Below are positions 17,607-25,538 of a DNA stretch of 35,060 nt, in pieces. Location: NCBI GenBank assembly GCA_023443925.1, contig JAEZSL010000022.1, positions 1-35,060 of the forward strand, read 5' to 3'. The notes beneath the pieces were generated by a model. That model did no database searches, was not told the DNA's origin, and worked only from the letters and a program-made list of their open reading frames with translations. Both the position numbers and the translations under genes were made by a program. Numbering within the stretch: position 1 is the first letter of the stretch; every line of letters begins with the position of its first letter. The DNA is from Bacillota bacterium. Lineage in GTDB: Bacteria > Bacillota_A > Clostridia > Lachnospirales > Lachnospiraceae.

Positions 17607-18116
17607 TTATAAGGACAACTCAAAACTTTTCATCATTTTATCACAAGAGAGTATCATTCCATTTTCCTGAATGATAAAACTTTCTGTCTTAGTAAAACCG
17701 TGAGATAAATAAAATTGAATCGCTCGCGTATTGCTTGATAATACTTCAAGAATACAAAATTTACATCCCTGCTTAAGCATATCTTTCTCAATTCTCTCTA
17801 TAAATGCATGCCCAATACCAAGACCTATATATTGTGGTAACAAATAAAATGCATGCCATTCTGCGTAGTTATCTTTTTCTTCATGCATTACGCTAAATAC
17901 GGTACTTCCAATAATTTTTTCACCATATTCCGCAATAAGGCAGGTATCCCCTTTAAGCATACTCTCTTGCAGAATTGGTATCCAATGGTCTGCTTTAAGA
18001 GAAGCTAAATATTCTTTATCCATAAGTCCTTTGTAAGCAGCGCTATAGCTAATCATTATTTGTTCACTAACCTTTTTAATTTCGTCCGATTCAGGTACAC
18101 GATATTTTATGTCCAT
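17607..18116 (-). CDS. GNAT N-acetyltransferase
   Basis: 169 residues with the GNAT core: a central strand ending in IIGSTVFSV, acetyl-CoA binding segment (FYLLPQYIGLGIGHAFIERIEKDM) and C-terminal (EVLSSNTRAIQFYLSHGF) motif. It resembles small-molecule or protein acetyltransferases of unknown substrate; YSAAYKGLMDKEYLASL near the N-terminus is typical of this subgroup. AGGAGAAGGAA precedes the ATG. Confidence 0.9.
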   Translation of the reverse strand: MDIKYRVPESDEIKKVSEQIMISYSAAYKGLMDKEYLASLKADHWIPILQESMLKGDTCLIAEYGEKIIGSTVFSVMHEEKDNYAEWHAFYLLPQYIGLGIGHAFIERIEKDMLKQGCKFCILEVLSSNTRAIQFYLSHGFTKTESFIIQENGMILSCDKMMKSFELSL

Positions 18117-18342
18117 TTCCTTCTCCTATAAAGTATTCTAACAGCTGGAATCCCGTATATATAAGCACACATAGATAGACCAGGACACATAATATAGGCA
18201 GTTTAAGAGTATCAAACCAATTCAATAAATCTCTTAAGGATACAAAAAATATCCGAAATTGAAGAATTAAAATATTAACGCAAATATTATGTAAATCCTA
18301 TTAATCCGAATAATCGGCTTATTATTTAATGGAGCCGATCTA

Positions 18343-18819
18343 TTATTCTGTCTCCGTAACCATTGTTAATTCTTGCGGCATATCAAATATTTTATCTTTA
18401 ATAAACAATGGATATATATATTCTGATTTCAACTTTTCAAAAGGCAGCCACTCAAAGAAATGCTTATGGTTCCCCTCCGCTAATGTAAACCTTTCACCTT
18501 TTTCAAGCAATTTCGTTTTGAAAATATCCATAAGAAAATATAAACATATCTCATGATAACGTTCTTTATTCACATCCTCTGCAAAAAAGCTCTGATTAAA
18601 CCACAACGGTCTGATTATTTCCGCATCTACATCTAATTCTTCTCTTATTTCCCGCAGCACAGCACTTTCTGCTGTCTCCTGAAGATTCACCCTCCCACCA
18701 GGTAAATAATAATATGGAGAACGCTCATCCTGCATCGCTAAAAGTTTATTATCATTAACTAAAATTGTACAAACCCGATAATTGAACCGGCCTTCCTCCG
18801 TTTTAAAAGTTATATCCAC
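18343..18819 (-). CDS. NUDIX hydrolase
   Basis: 158 residues with a complete Nudix box (GGRVNLQETAESAVLREI followed by REELDV), the Mg-binding motif for hydrolysis of nucleoside diphosphates linked to X. The specific substrate (oxidised nucleotide, ADP-sugar or other) cannot be told. Translation probably starts at GTG, with GGGGAG 9 nt upstream; no in-frame ATG with a comparable site exists before the conserved FNYRVCTILV strand. Single-gene unit after the AraC terminator. Confidence 0.9.
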   Translation of the reverse strand: MDITFKTEEGRFNYRVCTILVNDNKLLAMQDERSPYYYLPGGRVNLQETAESAVLREIREELDVDAEIIRPLWFNQSFFAEDVNKERYHEICLYFLMDIFKTKLLEKGERFTLAEGNHKHFFEWLPFEKLKSEYIYPLFIKDKIFDMPQELTMVTETE

Positions 18820-18978
18820 TTTACTCTTCTCCCCTGATCAATTTTACTTTAACTGTAAATATTTTTCTTTATAACTATAATATCATATCAAACATAGTAA
18901 GTGAACTATATTTACCAATAAACTGTTTACCTCTCTATATAGGGAATTTCAGAGGAGTATTCTTTACAATGAAAAAGA

Positions 18979-19000
18979 CCTATCAAGGGCTGTTGATAGG
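18979..19000 (-). terminator. rho-independent terminator after AraC-family gene
   Basis: CCTATCAA pairs with TTGATAGG around GGGCTG. On the minus strand it continues GTCTTTTTCATT. It lies about 95 bp after the AraC-family stop. Confidence 0.75.
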
Positions 19001-19094
19001 CCTAGTTTTATATATTACGTTCTTACTGCTTGTTATGACTGTCCCTTAGGAAACAAATAACCAGAACCCCCATAAAAAATACTTTACTACATAA

Positions 19095-19952
19095 TTACTT
19101 TTTCTTAACAGGAATCCAAATTTCACTATAGTAGTTCTCATCTTGATTACCTAGTGGATAGTCTTTCGTATTGGTGTACATTTCAATATTGTAACCCTCA
19201 CTAATTTCATAATCTTTGCAATTGGGCAGCCATTCTGAGAATATTTTTTTATTTACATCCTGCAGAGATTGTGGCATAGCTCCTTTACAGGCAAAAACTG
19301 CCCATGTGTGTTTGGGAAAAATTTTTGTAATACAGCCCTCTGGTATCTCTAGTGTTGGATTGTAATTGTCTGCGATCAAGTATTCAAACTCATCAGATCC
19401 CTTGTTCTCATCGATGCATACCCCATACATCCCACATATATAGCTTCCCTTTCCTGTTTGATAATGTTCTGTCCAAAACTGAGGGATTTCAGCCGATGCA
19501 TTATCATATTTAAACACCTTTGATACGCCTGAAACAGTAAATGACTCTTTTTCAACAATTTTGTAATTCATAATAAAACCGCCTTCCAATGAAAATTTAA
19601 TTTTAAGCGGAGCAAACGACTTAATCATTGCTCCTTCTTTTCGAACAGCAGTAGGTGTGACACCATGGAATCGAGTAAAAGCTTTCGTAAAACTATCCGG
19701 TGAATCATAGCCATATTTCAGAGCAATATCAATGATTTTTTCATCTGTGGATACAAGCTCACTGCCAGCAAGCGTAAGCCTGCGTTGTCGGATATACTCT
19801 CCGAGCGTAAAACCACAAAGCATAGCAAAACCTTTTTGGAAATAGAACGTAGACATATATGTTTTTTTTGTAATATCGTCTATTGTAATTTCTTCCGTGA
19901 TATTCTCCTCTATATAGTTAATAGCCTCACCAATGCTTTCAATCCATCCCAT
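19095..19952 (-). CDS. AraC-family regulator with GyrI-like effector domain
   Basis: 285 residues: an N-terminal pair of AraC helix-turn-helix motifs (about 5-105, ending KYGYDSPDSFTKAFTRFHGVTPTAVRK) and a C-terminal GyrI/SoxS-effector-like ligand-binding domain (about 125-285). This is the Rob/TipA-like layout of drug-responsive activators. AGAGGTG lies 6 nt before the ATG at 19952, which is preferred over the two slightly earlier in-frame starts. Flanking genes are not obviously coregulated; a terminator follows. Confidence 0.9.
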   Translation of the reverse strand: MGWIESIGEAINYIEENITEEITIDDITKKTYMSTFYFQKGFAMLCGFTLGEYIRQRRLTLAGSELVSTDEKIIDIALKYGYDSPDSFTKAFTRFHGVTPTAVRKEGAMIKSFAPLKIKFSLEGGFIMNYKIVEKESFTVSGVSKVFKYDNASAEIPQFWTEHYQTGKGSYICGMYGVCIDENKGSDEFEYLIADNYNPTLEIPEGCITKIFPKHTWAVFACKGAMPQSLQDVNKKIFSEWLPNCKDYEISEGYNIEMYTNTKDYPLGNQDENYYSEIWIPVKKK

Positions 19953-19961
19953 ACTCATCAC

Positions 19962-20371
19962 CTCTGTTCTTGTATCTATTTTATCTCACTTCAGGCGGTC
20001 GTTCCCGACTTTCTGTGTTATGTTTTGTCTTGCCTGTTAGATTATGTATTTTTAACAAATTTAATTTACCATGGCATTATACAATATTCACCCTGTTACA
20101 TTGAAGCTTTTGCAAAAATAAATCATTGCTTAATTTGTATTTCTACCTTTTCATGCCATTAATCTTTGTAAGCTAAAACAGAACCACGCCCCTTATACCA
20201 GCTTAATTTCTCAGTATGATTAACACCTAATTCTAGTTTCTTATGTTAATACCAAGATATCTCAAGTTGTTTTTTATTGGGTAAAAATCGTTATAATAGT
20301 AATTGATTCCAGCCTGCAACTTATTCTTAAATCGAAGGAGGGGCAACCCCTCCTTCTAGTAATTTAATATT
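19962..20371. other. intergenic region upstream of AraC-family gene
   Basis: About 400 bp, AT-rich. Contains the hairpin at 20334-20356 and, close to the AraC-family start, a TAAAAT hexamer on the minus strand that could be its -10. No gene seen. Confidence 0.45.
20334..20356 (-). terminator. GC-rich hairpin after kinase-like gene
   Basis: GAAGGAGGGG and CCCCTCCTTC form a perfect 10-bp stem with a 3-nt loop, 15 bp after the kinase-like stop. It lacks a U tract on the minus strand (CGATTTAAG follows), so it may be a transcript-end stabiliser rather than a classical terminator. Confidence 0.5.
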
Positions 20372-21286
20372 CTATATATCAGTTGAGCCTAAAGCAGCAT
20401 TCCACGAAATAGAAAAGTTTGTGATTGAGTTATATCTGTTATTCCTATCATGAGCTACCGCCTTCGTTACAACTTCATATAGATCTTTACTTAATTCCCA
20501 ATCTTCAAGTGCACAGGGAAAAAATTTGTTGCATTGATACATTTGCTTAATATCTTTTTCTGAATAACTGCCAAAAAAATTAAGTATTAAGGCTCCTAAT
20601 GTAAAAACATTTGTAACTTCGTCTATAACAGCTCCGTAGGTATATTCTTCCGGAGCTTTCAGTCTTTTTGTACCCCAGAAATCCTCACCCATATCGTTGT
20701 AGGTTGGTTTTTTACGAAAAAAATCTATATCACAAATCATAGTCGTGTTATTTATAAAATCATACAGGATACTACCGTCATAAAAATCTATCGCAACATA
20801 TCCCATTCTTTCGGTATGTGCTAAAAATTCAAACAAGATTCTGACGGATTTAAGACGACTTTTAACAGGTAGCTGCTTAAATCTTATGTATGGTGTTTTC
20901 ATAAGAGCTTTTGAATATTTTTCAAAATTCCAATAATCAAACAGGCAATCACCTTCAGCCCACTTAAATACTGCAATATATAAATCCCCAACCTCAAAGT
21001 GTTCTATAAGTTTTATTAAATTTGGTTGCTCTTTCAGTGCTTCATACAAAGGCATTGCATTTTTTAATACACCAATTGCTTTCTTTGTTTCTGTGCAGGA
21101 CTCCAACGTTCGAGCACCAGCCACTTTTATAAAATATTTTTCTTCAGCCCCGGCAACACCAAAGCTTATATTCCCTGAGTCATTTTTGTCAAAAGCGCAA
21201 AAAACCTCGCCGTACTTTGACAAAAAAGAAAAATCATGTTCCTCCATCATTTGGAAAGTAACTTTGTCTATTTTTTGTATAATCAT
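20372..21286 (-). CDS. divergent protein kinase-like protein
   Basis: 304 residues. Kinase-fold landmarks in order: a Lys-containing strand (KYFIKVAGA), a catalytic-loop equivalent with altered HRD (VAIDFYDGSILYD), a DFG equivalent changed to DID (MICDIDFF), and a subdomain VIII-IX signature (KAPEEYTYGAVIDEVTNVFTLG) typical of Ser/Thr kinases. No membrane or sensor domains. Catalytic Asp and metal Asp appear present, so activity is possible. GGAGGG precedes the ATG by 4 nt. Stands alone; targets unknown. Confidence 0.75.
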   Translation of the reverse strand: MIIQKIDKVTFQMMEEHDFSFLSKYGEVFCAFDKNDSGNISFGVAGAEEKYFIKVAGARTLESCTETKKAIGVLKNAMPLYEALKEQPNLIKLIEHFEVGDLYIAVFKWAEGDCLFDYWNFEKYSKALMKTPYIRFKQLPVKSRLKSVRILFEFLAHTERMGYVAIDFYDGSILYDFINNTTMICDIDFFRKKPTYNDMGEDFWGTKRLKAPEEYTYGAVIDEVTNVFTLGALILNFFGSYSEKDIKQMYQCNKFFPCALEDWELSKDLYEVVTKAVAHDRNNRYNSITNFSISWNAALGSTDI

Positions 21287-21449
21287 CTATCCCTCCATAT
21301 TTTGAGGGTTTATATTATTGTTACCCTCTTATTGTTTACCATTTCTATCTTCTTATTTTTCATTCAGACCATCTCCTTTATATATAAGTATCTATCTAAA
21401 CACAATATAACTTGTGGAAATATTCCACAGATATAATTTCATAGTAGTA

Positions 21450-21620
21450 TTATATATCATTAGAGATCGAATATGAATTACATTTTAATCGGACCATGGA
21501 GGCGTTATAACTATACAAATAAAGGGCAGCATAAGAAAGTCCGTCGTTTAATCCTTTTTCAATGTGGATACGCTGGCTGGTTGAAAGATGTTTTTGATTA
21601 TATTCAGTTTTCTTAGGCAT
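21450..21620 (-). pseudogene. truncated IS30-like transposase, N-terminus only
   Basis: 56 codons with AAGGAGG 8 nt before the ATG. The first 33 residues (MPKKTEYNQKHLSTSQRIHI, then EKGLNDGLSYAAL) match the N-terminal helix-turn-helix region of IS30-family transposases. The similarity then stops and the frame runs into unrelated sequence and a stop. The catalytic DDE domain is absent, so this is a scar of a lost insertion sequence. A TCCTCC/GGAGGA inverted repeat at the ribosome site may be part of the element end. Confidence 0.55.
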
Positions 21621-21763
21621 GTCATTATCCTCCTTCTTTGGAGGAATCCGCTAACCACTATAACTATATCATAGATCGTATAAGACTAAAATCGTCATAC
21701 ACGAATTTAGATAGTGAATCCCGAATTTAATATAACATTTTACTGATATTTAAAAATATACTA

Positions 21764-21794
21764 TTGACATTGACCTTGCGTCAACTTGTATAAT
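21764..21794 (+). promoter_or_regulatory. MerR-type promoter/operator with 19-bp spacer
   Basis: TTGACA (21764-21769) and a consensus TATAAT (21789-21794) are 19 bp apart, with the dyad TTGAC-cttgc-GTCAA inside. This is the classic architecture of a MerR-family autoregulated promoter. Transcription would start near 21801, giving a leader of only about 14 nt that begins at the ribosome site. Confidence 0.8.
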
Positions 21795-21814
21795 AATGGA
21801 AAGGGGGTATGTTT

Positions 21815-22771
21815 ATGGATTTGATTAGAATAAACGAAGTTGTTGACAACTTTGGCATATCGAGCAGGACACTAAGATATTATGAGGAAATGGGGCTTTT
21901 ATGGAGCAACCATCCTGATAACAAAAGTCAACGTTATTATGATACTGACGCACTTGAACGGTTGAAACAGATTATTATTTTACGCAAATTACAAATCCCG
22001 GTTAAGGATATGGTCGTTATATTCAAAAGTGAAAACATGGCGGCATTGATTCAAGCGTTTGTGGACAAACTTGAATCACTTGACACGGAAATTTCAGCTT
22101 TATCTGAGCTAAGGCATCTTGTCGATGATTTTCTTCATAAAATGCTAATGAGCGGTATTAAGAAAATATCGGGCATTACATTGCTTTATGAAGAAACCGA
22201 AAAGAGGCTTGCCACGGTAGAAAAGAATGAGACAGTCACATTTGAAAAGTTGTCAAAAATCAGCCGTGAAGCATTAAGGCTACATGATGTTCGGATTATT
22301 CGATTACCACCCATGCGTGTTCTTACTTCACGATTGAAAACAGGACAAGCAGAAAATATAGAAGATAAAATGCAGAGTCTGTTTATGAAATATGGATTCA
22401 CATCAAGTCCCGGATTACGTAATTGTTTTTACCGCAAAGAATCAAGCGGTGAATGGATTATGCTTATCAAAATACCAAGCGACTATGAAAATACAACAGA
22501 ATATGCAGACGAAAAATTTACAGGAGGGTTATTCGCCATAGCCAGTTCCTTCATGGAAGATATGGATGATACTTTTATTCTGTTGAAAGACTGGGTAAAT
22601 AATAGCGACCATTATGAGCTTGACGTAAATGCAGAAGGAGAATTGCATCGTTACGAAATGATTGAGGAAATTTTACCGTGGGATATAGCGAATAAGTTGA
22701 ACAGATACCAACAAGATATATTTATTCCGATACAAATAAAAAACAAGAAGGAGAAAAAAGAAAATGGCTGA
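21815..22771 (+). CDS. MerR-family transcriptional regulator with effector domain
   Basis: 318 residues: N-terminal MerR winged helix (about 1-70, with GISSRTLRYYEEMGLL and SQRYYDTDALERL), a helical linker (about 75-120) and a C-terminal GyrI-like effector-binding region (about 165-300). This is the BmrR/TipA type that senses small ligands. AAGGGGG lies only 1 nt before the ATG at 21809 but 7 nt before the ATG at 21815, which is chosen. It heads an operon whose next gene overlaps it by 8 bp, and its promoter has the 19-bp spacer that MerR proteins remodel. Confidence 0.9.
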   Translation: MDLIRINEVVDNFGISSRTLRYYEEMGLLWSNHPDNKSQRYYDTDALERLKQIIILRKLQIPVKDMVVIFKSENMAALIQAFVDKLESLDTEISALSELRHLVDDFLHKMLMSGIKKISGITLLYEETEKRLATVEKNETVTFEKLSKISREALRLHDVRIIRLPPMRVLTSRLKTGQAENIEDKMQSLFMKYGFTSSPGLRNCFYRKESSGEWIMLIKIPSDYENTTEYADEKFTGGLFAIASSFMEDMDDTFILLKDWVNNSDHYELDVNAEGELHRYEMIEEILPWDIANKLNRYQQDIFIPIQIKNKKEKKENG

Positions 22772-23582
22772 GCTGCCTGAAATTGCTAAACTCTCGGGAC
22801 AAATGAGAGATGCCCTGTGTGGAATGACCATACAAAATCTTACTCTGCTGCAAGAGAAATGCGCCAACATCCCGTCTGATGAGTTTCAAAAACGAACAGC
22901 GGGTGCAAGGATTGATGATATCCGGAATAGAGGGAAATGGATTATCACTACGCTCAATAACGGTGAAAATATCCTTTTATCTCTTGGTATGGGCGCGGAT
23001 ATTTTGTTCTTCGATAATGAGAATAATGAAGCGGACAAATACCAGATAAAGGTTCTCTTTAGTAATGGCAGCGGTTATACCGCCCGCTTTTGGTGGTTCG
23101 GTAAGTTCTTACTTGTTTCGGATGGCGAGCTTGCATCAGAGCCCAATACAAAAGATATTGCGATTGACCCGTTTGATGAAAAATTTACGCTTGATTATTT
23201 TTCATCACTTCTGAAAGAAAAAAAGACGCAGATAAAAGCTTTTTTAATGAATCAGAAGAATGTCGGCGGTATAGGGAACGTGTATATGCATGACATTTTA
23301 TTCAAGGCCCGCCTACATCCCCAAAAGAAAATATCGGACATGAACGGGGATGAAATCAGACTCCTTTATGATAGCATAACAGAGGTTTTGAACCTTTCAC
23401 GAGAAAAAGGTACGTTTGCTTACGAAAGTGATTTCTTCGGGCAAAAAGGCGGCTTTACAATGGATTATTTCTTTGTTGGCTATAAAGAAAACCAACCCTG
23501 CCCCGTTTGCGGCGAGAAGATAATTTCAACAAAAACGGGTAGTACATCTACTTTTATATGCCCTGCCTGCCAAAAGGTATAA
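22764..23582 (+). CDS. Fpg/Nei-family DNA glycosylase, atypical N-terminus
   Basis: 272 residues. The family start signature is present as MAELPE, so the catalytic N-terminal Pro of classical Fpg (MPELPE) is Ala, while the adjacent Glu is kept. A helix-two-turn-helix segment (QKNVGGIGNVYMHDILFKARLHP) and a C-terminal zinc finger (C246, C249, C266, C269) are intact. Known members excise oxidised bases and nick the strand; with Ala at position 1 the lyase chemistry may differ or be lost. It overlaps the MerR gene, so the two are co-translated, an unusual context for a repair enzyme. Confidence 0.85.
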   Translation: MAELPEIAKLSGQMRDALCGMTIQNLTLLQEKCANIPSDEFQKRTAGARIDDIRNRGKWIITTLNNGENILLSLGMGADILFFDNENNEADKYQIKVLFSNGSGYTARFWWFGKFLLVSDGELASEPNTKDIAIDPFDEKFTLDYFSSLLKEKKTQIKAFLMNQKNVGGIGNVYMHDILFKARLHPQKKISDMNGDEIRLLYDSITEVLNLSREKGTFAYESDFFGQKGGFTMDYFFVGYKENQPCPVCGEKIISTKTGSTSTFICPACQKV

Positions 23583-23649
23583 TACGAAACGACACCAACC
23601 CTTTCCAAACTCGGTTGGCGAAGAACGCCCTTAATGGGCTGATAGGAGG
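23581..23649 (+). repeat. intercistronic structured element, copy 1
   Basis: Imperfect repeat of the element at 24213-24280. It contains two tandem hairpins: CCAACC/GGTTGG (12-nt loop, 23595-23618) and GCCC-TTAAT-GGGC (23627-23639). The ribosome site AGGAGG of the next gene immediately follows the second hairpin. Confidence 0.75.
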
Positions 23650-23660
23650 ATGTTTTTGAT

Positions 23661-24209
23661 ATGAACATTTTTGAAATCAAGAAGACTATGCTTGACAAAG
23701 GTATTCCGAAGGAAGTAATGGAGAGGTTTGTTTTTCCGGACACCGAAGATGAAACGCCGGAAGAAAAAATAGCATTTGTAAATCAAATGGATAATTTACT
23801 TTCAAAAGGGCAAATCCTTTCAGTCATGGAGGAGCAAGGATGCAGTAAGGATGAACACCCCGAAATTTGGCTGAAACTTAAAGATAAACCCATAGAAGAA
23901 CGTATAAAAATACTAAACGCAATGAGTGCAAATGAATACGCCCGCAGCAGAATAAATGATGATGGAACGTTGAGTATATTTTGGAACAATTATAAAGAAA
24001 ACGGAAAATATTTGTGTGTATGTTCAATTATAAATAAATTGTCAAAACCCACAACCGTTTCCCTTACATATTGTGGTTGTTGCAGTGGGCATGTAAAATA
24101 TCATTTTGAAAATAGTCTCGGTGTGAAACTGCGCCTTATAGAAACTGTATCATCCCCAATTAGCTCTAACGGTAAAAAACACTGTGAACATCTTTTTGAA
24201 ATAATTTAA
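23661..24209 (+). CDS. uncharacterised Cys-rich protein
   Basis: 182 residues, not firmly assigned. The N-terminal half is helical and charged; the C-terminal half has a Cys cluster (TYCGCCSGHVKYHF, about 144-157) and a final KKHCEHLFEI that together could bind a metal. Segments such as GVKLRLIETVSSPISS recall a clostridial family of unknown function that I cannot name with certainty. It is third in the MerR operon. AGGAGG lies 11 nt before the ATG; a 4-codon ORF begins inside that spacer and ends at the start codon. Confidence 0.7.
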   Translation: MNIFEIKKTMLDKGIPKEVMERFVFPDTEDETPEEKIAFVNQMDNLLSKGQILSVMEEQGCSKDEHPEIWLKLKDKPIEERIKILNAMSANEYARSRINDDGTLSIFWNNYKENGKYLCVCSIINKLSKPTTVSLTYCGCCSGHVKYHFENSLGVKLRLIETVSSPISSNGKKHCEHLFEII

Positions 24210-24212
24210 AAT

Positions 24213-24280
24213 AATACGAAAATACACTAACCCTTTTTAAACTCGGTTGGTGAAGGACGCCTTTAATGGGCTGAAAGGGG
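24213..24280 (+). repeat. intercistronic structured element, copy 2
   Basis: Same element as 23581-23649, differing at roughly ten positions. The first hairpin becomes CTAACC/GGTTGG and the second GCCT-TTAAT-GGGC; both changes keep pairing through G-U. It precedes the next gene's ribosome site in the same way. Confidence 0.75.
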
Positions 24281-24287
24281 TTGCAAA

Positions 24288-25052
24288 ATGAACAAAAAAA
24301 CAGAACTGCAAAACGTTAGCGAGGAAACTATGCGCTTTCTGCGAGGAAATTATGTTTTAGATGAAGTAGGCAACGGCAAAGATGAATTGAAATTACGCAA
24401 AAGCGGGAAAACGGTGCTGACTATCTATATACACGAAGACCGTTATGATTTTCTCGTTATTTTCGGAAAAGCAGAACGTGAATTATTTGAGGTCAGGCGC
24501 AACGAATTTCCACAGAAGATACAAGAAATTTACGATAACAGTAAAACTTATCATGACGGCAAATGGATGTTTATTTCCGTTGAGGATTTAGATACACTCG
24601 AAGCTGTCAAGCAGCTTGTTTTAATTAAGAAAAAACCGAATCGAAAACCGTTTCCAAAAGAGCAGGCAGTCTATGCCAGTTGCGGACAACGTTGTGATTT
24701 GTGTGTACACTATAATGGCGGAACTATCAGCGAGGAATTCCGGGCTGAGTTGAAAGAGCGGCTGATACGTGTATATGCGAGAGGTATTGGCGATGGGGGA
24801 TATTGGGGAGATGATATGAAGTTATGTGATGGCTGTCATACAGGGGGATTAGATAAAAGCTTTAACTGCGATTTTTTAAAATGTGCAGCGGATAATGATG
24901 TTGATAAATGCCAGAATTGTCCTAATAATCCTTGTGATAAGTCACATCATTTATACCAAGGCCTGAAACCTGAAATCCACACAAAAACCATTACTGCCGA
25001 TGATGTTACATGGGTTATACTTCCTTATGTGTATGAGCAATACGGAAATTAA
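24288..25052 (+). CDS. DUF3788/DUF3795-type Cys-rich protein
   Basis: 254 residues in two parts: an N-terminal domain (about 1-120, ending in KWMFISVEDLDTLEAVKQLV) that resembles DUF3788, and a C-terminal Cys-rich region (CGQRCDLCVHY, KLCDGCHTGG, CDFLKC, CQNCPNNPC) that resembles the DUF3795 metal-binding-like family. The Cys spacing suggests a zinc or iron-sulfur site, but no activity is known. AGGGG lies 7 nt before the ATG. Last gene of the MerR-led operon. Confidence 0.8.
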   Translation: MNKKTELQNVSEETMRFLRGNYVLDEVGNGKDELKLRKSGKTVLTIYIHEDRYDFLVIFGKAERELFEVRRNEFPQKIQEIYDNSKTYHDGKWMFISVEDLDTLEAVKQLVLIKKKPNRKPFPKEQAVYASCGQRCDLCVHYNGGTISEEFRAELKERLIRVYARGIGDGGYWGDDMKLCDGCHTGGLDKSFNCDFLKCAADNDVDKCQNCPNNPCDKSHHLYQGLKPEIHTKTITADDVTWVILPYVYEQYGN

Positions 25053-25191
25053 GCGGGCTTACAACTTCAAAATACTTCCTGATGAGAGTTCTTTCAACTT
25101 TGCTTTCATTTTCGATGTTGATTTTGAGTGTACTCTTAGACATTTCCCCTTATATCGTAGAAACAGTAACAAAGTTATTTTACTAATAAAA

Positions 25192-25240
25192 GCATATAAC
25201 CGGAGATTATTATTCTTTTTAATATTATCCGGTTATATGC
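25192..25240 (-). terminator. terminator of the agrBD operon
   Basis: 13-bp perfect stem (GCATATAACCGGA and complement) with a 23-nt A/T-rich loop. On the minus strand it is followed by TTTTATTAG. It lies about 90 bp after the agrD stop and may also catch plus-strand readthrough. Confidence 0.75.
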
Positions 25241-25331
25241 AGAAAAAAGACACTCTTTGCAGCTTCATAATTCACCAAATACATTTGAAACGATTTATCA
25301 AACCCCACTCGTTCTTCTAAGGCTCCTATAA

Positions 25332-25538
25332 TTAAGCTCCTATGAATTTACGAGAACTATTTGGTTCTTTTTCATCGTGACAATCCGTCTTAAATTCTGT
25401 ATATTCATTATGTATTGGTCGCATGGGCTGATGCAAAATGCCCGAACATGGCGGTGGCCAACCATGTATATTTTTCTCAACTTCATTTTCTATTACCCAT
25501 TTTACCACCTTCAATAATTCTTTGTTATTTTTTTTCAT
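25332..25538 (-). CDS. agrD: AgrD-like cyclic autoinducer precursor
   Basis: 68 residues. An amphipathic N-terminal helix (ELLKVVKWVIENEVEKN) leads to a core with a single Cys, PPPCSGIL, and then HQPMRP. Cys at 31 followed by four residues and HQPxxP parallels the Clostridium perfringens AgrD (CLWFT then HQPEEP), so the mature signal is predicted as a 5-residue thiolactone ring C31-L35 with an upstream tail. The acidic C-terminal tail is longer than usual (31 residues). It overlaps agrB by 14 bp, as expected for substrate and processing protease. AGGAG lies 10 nt before the start. Confidence 0.85.
   Translation of the reverse strand: MKKNNKELLKVVKWVIENEVEKNIHGWPPPCSGILHQPMRPIHNEYTEFKTDCHDEKEPNSSRKFIGA

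Larger units (their letters stand above)
21287..21808. other. intergenic region with transposase remnant
   Basis: About 520 bp between the divergent kinase-like and MerR genes. It holds a truncated IS30-like transposase start and the MerR promoter; nothing else was recognised. Confidence 0.5.

Noticed and set aside
19785..20162. 125-codon plus-strand ORF opposite the AraC-family gene
   Set aside because: Half of it is antisense to the AraC DNA-binding domain; no ribosome site or recognisable domain.
25000..25320. 106-codon plus-strand ORF after the DUF3795 gene
   Set aside because: Starts inside the preceding gene in another frame and runs through the agrBD terminator; no family signature.
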